Origin: Micromussa lordhowensis
Taxonomy: Eukaryota; Cnidaria; Anthozoa; Scleractinia; Lobophylliidae
DNA length: 64,000 bases
Assembly (NCBI GenBank): GCA_964020085.1
Contig: OZ026603.1
Span: 2,357,401 to 2,421,400 of the forward strand
Direction: 5' to 3'
Both the position numbers and the translations under genes were made by a program. The notes under the pieces were generated by a model. The model was given only the letters and a program-made list of their open reading frames with translations, did no database searches and was not told the DNA's origin. Below, in pieces: positions 38,201 through 50,200 of the stretch; within the stretch, counting starts at the first letter, position 1, and every line of letters starts with the position of its first letter.

Positions 38201-41200
38201 CATGTTCATCCATAAGTCAATGGTTTACGCCATGGAATTTACCGTTTGTTAAAATTAATTTACCTTTACAGGGAGAAAAAAGATTTAACCACATCCACAA
38301 AACAGGATCTTGGCACCTCTTAGGGGTTCTTTTCAAAATTTCCAACAAGCACCCCCAGTCCTTTTTATACGGGAGTCCCCCCCCCCCCCCCCCCCCGGAG
38401 CGTCATTCCACAGTGTGAAAAATTTATGATCCTAGACTTGTTAAGCAACTAAATGCAATACCTTCAAATGTAATATTAAATATTGTTAAATATTTAAATT
38501 AATATTGTTTGAGAGAGGTTGTTGTACATTTTACAGCATTTGTTCATTCACTATTTAATAGCAGTTCATGCTCTGCAGACAACAACTATTTTACTTTCTA
38601 CACATTGACCAGCAATTTATTTGACTATTCACGCTTAAAAACCTAAAAATCACACAACTCAAATACACTCTAGGTTTTAAACATACCTTCAAAAATGCTG
38701 CAAGACTTCTGCAGCCCTCTTCTTGTCAGCCATTGGCTGGAACAACCACATGTATTCCGGTGGAAAGACTCAGTTGACACTTCCAGTTCAAATTCCCCAT
38801 GCCACCCAGGCAAGGTTCAAATTCCCCACCCCGGGAAGGCCTTTTGTGTCAAATTTCCTACTCCCGGGCACAGACGACAGTCAAATGCCCATGGGTTATT
38901 GGGATGCGGTATGTTGAAGCTTGGAAGTGATTGGTGCTACAGAATGTCAGAGGCAAGTTGTTACATAGTGCTCTTGAAACTGCTTGACATAAACCGATTT
39001 TTAACACAAATTTAACCCAAGATTACAGTGCATTTGTGTTGAGTTCCATTTCTATCAGACAGATGCAACAAAGACTTGTGGTGATAATTGTCTTGTGGAA
39101 CTCCCCTGAAATTGTATGCAAGTTGTACGGAAGTTGTACGCAAACATCATGTAACGTGAAGTAAATGTGTTGCCAACCACTGCCCATTCATTGTCATGTT
39201 TCTAATTTATTGAAACTCTTGTAAGTCAAAATGCAAGAAATCCATGTGTCTGTCTGCTTATTGACGATGAAAATTAGCCAATGTGCACTTAAGAATTGCT
39301 CCAGTTATTGTAAAAGGTGTGTCGTACTGCCAAGCTCACAATTCTCTATTTCCAACCCCACCTAGCAGACACTTCGGCGAGGTGATGCCCATCACAGTTT
39401 ACTCCCACCAGTACAGAAAATAATCAAGACAAGACCGAGGATTGTTATCATTGTTAAAACCAAGGTCTTGGTTTTTTACAATTCTCTGTCTCATCTTGTT
39501 ATTTTCTATTCCAACCTGTCAGATGGCACATTTTGATTCTTGCCACTACAGTCTGCAGGCTTACATGAACATTTGTCAAGGTCTTAGAAGTAGGGGTTCA
39601 AGCATCTCTTCCATCTTGGACCCCTGGTAATTTTTCTTTGGAAGAGGCTTCTCTATTCTTGAAGCCAGTCAGGATGCAAATGTTTGTTCACTCCTTCATT
39701 CGTTTTTGTTCCTTCAATTGATTTTATTTTTCCTTGAATCCCTGATGCAATGCAATAGAGTTTTCCTGTCTTGAAGAGCTCAGGACCCATGTATTTTCAG
39801 GCAAAAGCTCTGAAGCCCTAAAACTCGTTAGACTCGTTTCTGGGTAGAGAGACACATATTGAGCATATAATCTCAAGCAGCCTAGTCTGTGAACAGGCTC
39901 TGGCTGGAAAGATCTGACGATGACTGGAAGTGCTGAGAAGGAACTGGCTGAGGGCGAAGTGGTCGAAGGCGGGAATTTCCCTTTCTTTCCACTTTCTCTT
40001 CTGCCCCTCCTCGACTAGAGAGCCTGTTCACAGGCTACAAGCAGCACCAATATAAAGATGTCATTTCATAGAAAATGTACTGCAGCAAACCTTTCCAAAG
40101 AGTTAACACTAGAATTCTTGGCCTTGAGGATGTTTGTTGAGGGTGTTAGGCCAAGATAGATTAAGCTCGTGCAGTTTGATGAGTCAGTTAATTAAGAAGA
40201 AAATGGAATCCTGCCAAGACTCGGAGTGAACAGAAAGGGAAATGAGTAGGAAGTAACAACAGAAAGGAAGGAGAAAAGCAAGCATGGTTGTTAAACAGTC
40301 TTCCACTCACACTCCCTCTCTCCAAAATACCACCTAACTTGTGATCATACCCTCCCCTCCCACCCTACATCTGATCATAGGTTACCTTCCCCCCTCCCTG
40401 CTCTCCCTCCTTTCAGTAGCTAATTGATTTTTTGGCAGTAATCTTATCACTCTTTCACCAATTTCAATTGGAAAAATCAGGAAATTTTATTTTGAGTCGG
40501 GAACATTGACAATTAGCTGGAAGAAACATTTCAGGTTGTTGTGATCACAGCGATGTTTCTCCTCAAGTTATGAAGAATTCGCAAATTTGTTGAAAACTAT
40601 CAGTCTTAAATGAATTGGTGGAAAGGACTGGGAGGCTGGTAACTGCTTTTTATCTGGCATTTTGTATTCATTGGGTAGGGAAAGTTTTATTTTTACCAGT
40701 GAAAAGTCAGGAAATTTTGAAAAATGATGTTTGTAATAATAGGGCTCGAAAAAAATCTTGAATTCCAGCTTGCCCTTAGCACAAGTAGCTCTAAAATTTT
40801 GCTTGCCCTGGGCAAGTCTTAGTTTTATCCTTTAATGATTTAGTTGGTAAATGACTTGCTTGGTCCCAGTGAGAGTGAAAAGTTACTTAATCAGAAGGAG
40901 AATCTACTAGTCGAGCCCTGAGTAACTATTACTCAATGGTTGAAAATCAAGCTTGTGTGTTATTTTTTTTAGGAAAAATGTTACGGAATCAGATAAAAGC
41001 TCACTTCAAATTATTGGAAGGAGTATACAAAGCAATATCCTTTGCAATAGAGAATGTCAAATAATTTCATACATGCAGCTTTTCAGAGAAACCTACCGAC
41101 ATTCATCTATCCTCCTCTTGATCACTTCTACAAGAGAAGGCTCGGCAATGAACAGGAATATTCCTTAACAGATTGACAGGGCACTGCCCATATTTGATTT

Positions 41201-44200
41201 GTTGCTTTATAATTGCCGGAAGATTGTAGTGTAACTCTTCAGAGGCACTACATTTTGGATAGTGTTGACATCATGTCATCAAAATAAGAAGGAATTTCCT
41301 GCTTGTTGCTTGATCAAAACGCAGTGGGAAGCCACGCGATAATTTTCAGTTTTGTCTGGCGGACTACAACTAATGTAGTCTACACAGCATCATATCTCCG
41401 AGCAAAGGAAAACATTAAACCAGACCACACAGGCAGTATGCTGAGTTAGGTTCATTTTATTTCTTCGTTGTTTTATATTGCCCGTTGGCTAACAGAAGTG
41501 GAGGAATATTAACCTGTACACATGTACGTTCATTTTTTAAGTTTTGGACATTAATCGAAAAACAAACAACGCTGCTAACTTGCATCTGTCCAAACAAAGC
41601 CAACCTAGTGATAATTTAAGTTACGTCGAAAAATATTTACTACAGCTCTCAGTGGTGTAAAGGGAAAATCGAAGAAACAATATTGCAAAGCGGACATAAA
41701 CGTGTTTCAAAAAAAATTGAATCTTAAGTTTGCGAAGGCTGGCCAGTTACAATCGGTTTATAGTTTGTCCGACCTCATGGCCTCTGTGTTACAATTCCAA
41801 GAGGTGCTGAAACTAAGGACAACTAATTTCGTATTCCAAGCTGCCACCGCTTAATCATGTTTCGTCTGAAGCTAACGGTTGTGTAAAACGTTTATTTTTA
41901 GCATCTGTTACAGACCGTCCCCCAGTGTCATGTCTTTTAGACAGCGTCCACACACTATGTTGGAGAAATTTAAAAATGCAGCTTTATTTCTACGGTTAGG
42001 CCTGCCGTCCACACTAATGCGTCACGAAAATGAGCTTTTCGAGAACGCTTTTTAAACTGGAGGAATGTGAAAACGCCGGCTTGCGTTTTAGCATGGACGG
42101 AAAACATTTTGGAAACGGAGCTTTAAGAAAATGATGACCTCGCGATAATCGTGTGATTCCCCTGTCCGAGTTTTTTTCAACCGAACAGAAATAAAAAATA
42201 ACCATGATTTGTCACGTTTTCAAATTTCTCCGGCCAGCTGTGGATGGAAAACATTTGATGCGTTTTTAGAGCGATAACACCGTTTTCAAATTTCTCGGCG
42301 TAGTGTCGAGAGCCGGGAAAACCAAAACTTTGAAAATTATATTCATTTAATTCTACGACGAGTCGCAGATACTGTCACAACGAGACAATGAAACACCAAG
42401 TTCCTAACTCATAGCTATACACTACATAAATGCTGATATTTTAATTTATCAACGATTGGGATACTGTGGTGTGTACGAAAAGTCCACTCGCAAAACCAGC
42501 CTATATCCTTGTTGTTCAAATTTAAAAGTCCCTCAATAAACGAATACCAGTAATTTCCACTTCACTTAACCCACTGCGTCTAGCTGTGTTGTCTCCCTTA
42601 AATATATTGTGGAACGCTTTTTTTAGCCAGATTCAAATATAAATATATATGTGGGCGATATAGCCAACAGTGGAACGGGTTTATTCTGCCTCCATAGAAA
42701 ATTCTTTCGAATTGTTCAGTGATATTTGAAAACAGCATGGTGGTATTGGCTTTTATTGCATTTAGTATGTAATAGAGGCGCCTATTTTGTGGTCGGTATG
42801 GCACTGATCATTTAAATTCGTTTTCAAGGGCATACTGGCGAAACTTGAAATGTGAAATGCTATATCATTTTATTCCATGCTACATCAATGCAGTAGTTAG
42901 GCAGTGTCAACAACAGTCAATTGTTGGGAGCAAAATGGGAACCGTTCTGTGGTCAGAGTTTCCTTCCAAGCTTACTTCAAACTGCATTTTTTCCCCTAAA
43001 AAGCAATATCACTACTCTTGCACTCGGAAAGTAATATATCACTGAAATACATCGTTATGGTATTAACACGTAATTGCTTCTGGACAATGCATTATTTGAC
43101 CTCCGTTATTCTAAACCTTAAAAAGTCGTATTTGTTCACTTTTGACTTAGAGTGTACGTTGTTTTTAGCGGAAAGTAAAAATATTGATGATGGAATTATT
43201 TTTCCTTTGGTATTCTACCTTCCTTTCGAAACGAAAAGTTTAATTAGAAGTTTTATTTTTATTTTTTTTTTCGTTAAAATATCTCATTTTTTATATTGCC
43301 CAAACTGTGAAACTAAACTGACGTTGATTTTCGTTGACCCAATATCTCCTCTTGGGAAAAGCTCTACCATATTGTTAATTGTTATACGTGTCAATATATA
43401 CTGCATTCACAGTCGGTTGTCTACTTTTCGATTAATTACACAAAGATATGATACAACAATTCCATGTGTGGTAATATTATGAGTTATGATAGATATGGAG
43501 AAGAGCATTCAATATGACTTCAGTATAAATGTTATCTCGATTACTTCGTTATTGCATGAAAACGCCAAGTACACTGATGTGGTCTTGTCTGCCAACTTCG
43601 CACAGCTCAGCAAAATGGGCAGAAACACTGATGATTTTTGGATGATGCCCGCTTTTATTGAAAGTTAACAAATGTTGATATCATTTTAGGCTAACTTGAA
43701 GATATTCTCCGGAAAACGATCTATATCGTGCAATTTTCCTCTCGACTGAGAAAAGCAAGTATTCGATGCTAGCTTTTCGGCACCACAGAAATAAGTCTCT
43801 TAAGTATCTCATGAAGATTAAGTCATATTGGACCAGTTGGTATCAGAATATCACAGCGAATGAAAAGAAGATTTCGATCGTTTTATCGTTGTTAGGCGAA
43901 GAACTGGTGTAGATTCGTTTGAATCGTACATATCTTTTTCAGTCTCCGTTAGATAACTGCGTCGAAACTGCATTAGCGCTTCCGTAGATTATTTTGTGTG
44001 TGACATAAATAACTCAGGCGAGGGACTGTGCAGAGTTTTTGAGTGTGACATCACAAGATATTGCCCGGCGTCAACTGGCGTTGTAGTCTTGGGTAGCGTT
44101 AATACGCTGCCGCTATCTTTGGTGCGATAATGGACGAAGAAACAAGTTCTGTCGTTCTTCTCCCCGAAGTAAAAGTAGAACCTTTTGACAACTCTGAAAA

Positions 44201-47200
44201 TAACCCCGACAGTGAAGCCAGTTCGCTTGGAAGTCCAACAGACGAAAACTCGCTTCCACGCTTTGGGGAAACTTCCGAGGAGGACATTCAAAGGTTGTTG
44301 GAGCATCGCTCGTGTAGCGAAAATACATGGAGGTCCACTAAAAATGCTGTGAAAATTCTCCGCGACTATATGGAAGAGAAAAGCATGGATGTCCAATTTG
44401 AGAACCTGGACAAACCAGCGTTGAATGATCTGTTGCGTAAGTTTTACGTTGAAGCCCGTAAAAAGAACGGTGATTACTACAAATCGTCAGCCCTTGGTAG
44501 TATACGCTTTGGTATTCTGCGGTACTTACAGTCCCAACAGAGCAATGTAGACATCAAAAACGACCCCGAATTCACCGAATCAAACAAAGTATTCAAAGCT
44601 CAGGTGGAAAAGTTGAAAAAGCAAGGAAAAGGCGAAGTTAACCGTTCTGACATCGGACCTGACGATTTGAAGAAGCTTTATCTGAGTGACGTCCTGTCGC
44701 CATTCAGCGCCGATGGCCTGCAGAGGAAAGTGTTCTTTGACCTTTTGATGTATTTACCAGGAAAAAGAAACCGCAGTAACGTGAGAGAACAAACTCGGGA
44801 CACTTTTCTGATCGGGTATCATTCAGCTACTGGCTTGAAGTACGTTTACCCCAATCCTGCACACTGTGAGAACGTTTTCACTGACGGAAAATGTCCTCGG
44901 ATGAATGAAAAACCAGGTAAGCTTTGCTTTGTATGGAAAAGCGCGCGAACGCTCAGCAGCGTATTAAAACAAGTTGGCTCGTTTTAGTGCTCATTAAACA
45001 CCATAACACAAAGAAAAGGAAAGAGCACATCTATGTAGAAAGCTAACATGTTGTACTCTTCAAGAGAACTGTTCCGCATTCACTTGCCACCGCAAAGTGT
45101 GCCGTTTCTTTCATGGGAAAGGCGTCTATTGAAGAAAACAAATCTCGCCCAAGCTTATTTTTGTTGAAATAGTCAAGCTTACTACAGTCGAAGCTCTCGT
45201 AAGCGGACACCCTCGGGACGCGAAAAAAGTGTCCGTAACTGGAGCTGGCCGCTTACGAGAATGGTTCTCGTAAGCGGCCACTAGAGGTGTAGGGGATAGA
45301 TGGCCGCTTACGGGAGTTTACCCAGCTAACAATAAATACAGTACCATACTGGAAATACAAAAAACTACCGCTGTATTAAATCACATATTTGTGTTATTGC
45401 GCCCTATACTGTACAAGCCTACGATATAATGACGCCAAGTGTATACTGCAGTAATAGGACTTTCCCTTAGTGATTTTTTAAAAACAACTGCAGTAATAGG
45501 ACTTTCACTTAGTGAATTTTTTGAAAACAACAAATCATAATTGCAACCAACACCAAAATATTCAACATTAACAGCCTCAACAAAAAGTAGTGATACGGTT
45601 TAAAATGTTTACGACCTGTGTGTAAGTAGAGCTGTCCGCTTACGAGAGTGTCCGTTAAGAGAGCTTCGACTGTACGCGATTCGGTAATTCCAAGGAAACT
45701 GAAACTTCTCTAAATGAGCTTATAAATGTAGCTTTAAGTCTGACTGTGTAGTTGGGTTAACCCCAAAGACAGCTTTGTGTAGGAATTGCTTTTTTCTCGT
45801 GAGCTGTGTACTATTCAGTCGTCTGTATAATCGTGACTAAAAACTCGTGAAGAATCGTTAACTCTTTTTTCCTGTGGCTTATTACTAAGGAGTGATAAAT
45901 ATTATTTATAAATTGCAGTGTTCAATTCAAAAGGGGATGGGCTAATAAGCACTTAATGACTGGCCACAAGGGAAACAGTGAGTTTTGTTTCCCCGAGACC
46001 CTCTGTGTTCCCCTATGCGATGCCGAGGGGAACATTGAGGTCGAGGGGAAAGTATTTTGTTATACCTCCCGACTCAAATATAGAAAAAGCTCCGAAAAAA
46101 AATGATTCACTTGACGCCATTGCATGCTTGAAATGCTTTGGCATCTTCTAATGCTTAACTCAAGCATTTTGGGTTTGATTTGATCAGGAGCAGCATATTT
46201 TGTTTTAAACTACACAAATACTTTCCTACATGGCGACAGCGATCAACGAGCGAGTTGACGAATGTGAGCAACCCATTTTTGGTGCCAAACCAAAAGCTTG
46301 GAGAGACAAAACGTTCATATTTTCTCTTTTGTTAATCTGCAAGATTTTTTTTTGCAACTATAAATCCCTTTTCTTGAATAATGAATGCCATCTCTAATGA
46401 AAAACGTTGTCCTACTTCAATAGCTTTTCAACATCAGGCCGACTGGTACACAAATTTCCTGCGGTTACAAGGTGCACAACTTGATTGCGCGTGAGTCCAA
46501 AGTTCAAGGTGTTGTTTCCCTAGGGCGTCATTGAGTTTTGTTCGCCCTAGGGTGTCATTGAGTTTTGACCAATGGCATGTGACATGTTCTCCTCCAATCA
46601 GGAAACGTATTTGAGTTGGGAGGTATAACAATTAACAATTATTCCACAAGCACTCATTGGATATGAGATGGTAGGGAGTTTAAGCAAATCACGATGGAAA
46701 CGGTAACGAGAACGTCGGCAAACAAAAGGTTTATGAGCAGAACAATGGTTCTGCATGTGCGTTTTGATTCTTTGTACATTTCTTTGCCGTCCTCTGCAAA
46801 AAGAAATGACCAAGTTCTACGTATTTTGGAAACGAGAACCGCAATGGCTAATTTTTCATGTCTTCCTTTGGAATTGAACGCTGTCATTACATATTTAGCC
46901 TGAACAGGATTTTAGACCAATAGGCGAACTGAACAGATCTACACAGTTGCGTCATTCGCAGGTAAAATATAAATACTTTTTTCACAAGGTGTCGTTCTTG
47001 GCGTCGCCATTGTCAATTTTAAAACTCCCTGGTAGATAGCCAACGAGGCACTTAACGCTGAGTTGGCTATAATCATCTCATGTCCAACAAGGGCGAGTGG
47101 ACTAATTGTTTTATTAACAATGCCCCTAAAATATAGCAAACTAAACTAAAAAAACAAAACAAAATAAAAAGGCCCCCAAAAAATCACACGTACGCAAATG

Positions 47201-50200
47201 TCACTCAGCATAAAATTTTCAGCATTTCGTTTTGGCACCCGGAGCGGTCGTTTCTTAGACTTAAATAAAATTTAGCAAAACCGAAGGTTGAGAATTTAAT
47301 AAAACAATTATTCCATTCGCGCTTGTTGGATATGAGATTGGTTATAGCCAACGAGGCCCGTAGGGCCGAGTTGGCTATTCACCATCTCAGATCCAACGTG
47401 CGCTCATGGAATAATTGTTAAATAACCCAAGATGGCTAAGCCAATGAAAACTCTTGAATTGCATTATCCAATAATCCAGTTTTTAATAATATTTGTTAAC
47501 TAAGACTTAGGTTGTGCCTGAGGAATCTTCAAGCTATATACCATAATGCAGTATATTGGAAAGTGCCTCAGAACATACTGTAACAGTGTCAACAAACAAA
47601 ACGTGTTCTAGTTCTTATGAGAAAAAAATCATGAATTTACAAAGGTAAATGAGGTACATGTATTATAATGTATTATAACAATGATAAGTATCAATCTCCT
47701 AGCATTCTTTGACAAATGCCATTCTCTGATTGGCTACGCTACTCACTATTCTGCTGTGGATAGTGAGTAGCATAGCAGTGTGCAGTTGTGAAGTTTTCTG
47801 AATAGGATTGCGATAAAGTTTTGAACAAGTAGTAGATTTATACTAAAACAATTAGATTATTAGCTCTCAATTCTATGTGTGGTAGCTGACTTGGGCTGCG
47901 CCCTCGTCAACTATCACACAATAGAAATTTCAAGCTCATAATCTAACTGTTAAATGTATTTTGTGAAGAATTTTGAGTGATTCTTTTACTGCACCATCCC
48001 TCAGGAAATCCAAGGTGCCCAGTTGCGTCATTCCTCAAGTACCTTTCAAAGCTGAACCCAATGAACCTGTACCTCTGGCAGAGACCCAAAGCTTCCTTTA
48101 AACATCATGCTTGTGAAGATGACCCTATCTGGTATGAAAATGCAGCAGTCGGCCACAATTCACTGGGTGAAATGATGACGAACATGTCCAAACTGGCACG
48201 ACTATCCAGGATATACACAAACAACTGCATCAGAGGTACTTACGTGTCAATTTTAGACAGCCTTGTGGAAGATTATCCTCTAATTACTACTCTGGTATCT
48301 CTACCCACTGCTCCAAGATTTCAACACATCCTTCCTAGGGAACCGTGTGACGAGCGTCCAACCATGGTGCCTGTTACTGGAAAGTATTTATCAAGCTCGG
48401 AGCAAATGCTATCGTCAAGACGTAGTGAAACACCTGTGGGCTCACCACCATTTAATGTAGTGCAAAGCAAAGAACAACCTCATCTCACAAAGGTCATCAT
48501 TTCTCCAAACCATTCTCAATCACAGCCTTCAAATTGTAGCCCACCCAGCAACATCAGAACTTTGTCTCAAGGAAACAGCCATGATGATGAAAAGGACACA
48601 GATTCAAGCCCTGCATCAAGTCCAACAGACCCTGCACCTGGTCTGCCATACCATTCTGGCCATAGGGGACAGCATACTTCCTTCGTAGCTTACAGACTGA
48701 GTCAGCTTCAAGCAGCTTCCTCACATAATCTACGCAATCAACTCCAGGCATCATTTAAAACTACTGCGAGTAGTTACAGTTTCTCTCAAACTTCTGTAGC
48801 TCGTGCTGGAAATAATCTCACGGGTCTTGCAAACTCAAGAGTTGTTTATTGTCAAACAGTACCAGCTATGGCTTCCTCATCATCCTCTCCGTCATCTTCG
48901 CACTCTGTGGTAGGTAGACCCTCAGCTTTTGCATCTCAAACCCCACATTCTTATGATCACGCCACTCACTTTTCCTCTCCTCCTCTCCTCTCCCCACCCC
49001 CTCCAAAATATTTCAGAAGACACATGTATGATCATTGTGCATTGTATTTAAGAAAAATCATTGAAACTAATAAAGAAGTAAATGCCTCTTTAAGTGGTTG
49101 TTTTTTGTGGTGTGTTTTCTGTAGTAGGATGTTAATAAACATACAGATGATCTCCTTACCTTTTCAAACCTATTTAATGGTCACTAGCAGGAAAGGAAAG
49201 GTTAAATGAAAAGTTAAAAGGTAAGTTACAGGCTTTAGGCCAGGGGGAGGGGACTTCTATAAGAAAAGGTGTGGCATGCTCATCAGAAAATTTGAATTAA
49301 ATCCCTAAAGTTGACCAATGTGGGCATGGGTCAAGCTTTATTGGACCCCTTAAAGATACCACTTAAAACGGAATAGGTTGGAATACCAGCCGCTGTTCAG
49401 GAAATGAGCCCACACTAGTAGACCAGATTCAACTGGCAGAAATCTAGCTTAAAAACGGAAATGAGAATGTTTTTCTATTTTCTTTAACAAGTTGCTGTCC
49501 ACAGGATGCCTGGACACCCATCTGGCTAAAAGCCTGTTTGATATTACTGGATGCATCAGACACACATTACCTAAGAGTTGACAATCGCAGGTTTCTATAA
49601 ACATCAGTCACTAACAACAGTTTTGTTTTAGCACTCAGCTGGATTATCACACTTGATGACCTATTATCCAAGATAGGCATTTTCATGTATCTCATTTACA
49701 CTTGCTAAATGTCAAGTTATTAAAATATTAGGAAGTGGGGCTCAGTATTGTTGTGTTTCTGGTTCAACAGCACCGCACAGCTGACTGTAGTAGTCCAGTG
49801 ACTGGAAGCCCTCTCACTACTCATGTGCTGGACACAGCCAGGGGTTCGCCTGCAAGGAACCTCCAGATACAGCTTTATTTTGAAGAAATACGGCCAGACA
49901 GTAGAATGTGGAAGCACATTGCCTCAGGGTGAGTCAGTGGTTATACAATAACAAGTATGTAACTGCTGACAGGTTAGCTCAGTTGATAGAGTTCTGGACT
50001 AGCGTGCGGGAGGTTGCGGGTTCAAACCTCTGCCGGCCCAACACTCGGGGTCTTTCAATAACTGAGGAGCTACCAAAACAGAAGTTTTTATTCTGTTGAA
50101 TTTTGTTCTTCATCATACAGATTTTGTTTCATTGCAAGTTAAACATGCTGCTTAATGTTTCTGGCAATAAATGAGGAGGTTTCACAATATGTCAAGTCTG

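Larger units (their letters stand above)
35284..44129. other. URAH intron 1, upstream part: repeat-rich, no recognised gene
   Basis: This 8.8 kb stretch contains an unclassified repeat fragment with CCCGGG motifs (35370-35470), Tigger-like end fragments (36330-36360 and 36686-36785), an 835 bp TIR element (37038-37872), a 20-base C run (38377-38396), a repeat with AAATTCCCCA units (38790-38890), and MITEs at 39879-40037, 40741-40919 and about 41943-42312. The open frame at 43018-43482 is AT-rich, matches nothing I recognise and has no flanking splice logic, so I do not call it. Confidence 0.6.
44917..48004. other. Intron of the DUF3504 gene, filled with MITE-type repeats
   Basis: The intron carries a full-length Tigger-like element (45183-45674), a TATACCTCCC-family repeat (45945-46140 and a related piece at 46490-46630), two members of the AACAATTATTCCA MITE family (46634-47111 and 47300-47421), and a hairpin at 47738-47771. 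No other gene is seen. Confidence 0.7.

Noticed and set aside
43018..43482. 154-residue open frame in URAH intron 1
   Set aside because: AT-rich, dominated by Ile/Leu/Phe, no recognisable domain, and no splice or promoter context. Chance ORF in low-GC sequence.
48901..49928. In-frame fusion of the DUF3504 gene to URAH (donor at 48910 joined to 49771, both phase 0)
   Set aside because: A chimera is formally possible, but exon 35230-35283 has the right phase and an HIUase-like N-terminus and gives a standard-length enzyme. Phase agreement alone has a one-in-three chance.
49965..50040. tRNA gene
   Set aside because: A and B boxes are present, but no paired acceptor stem and a SINE body follows. 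The same applies to the heads at 8651, 23195 (minus), 32005, 33769 and 19055 (minus).
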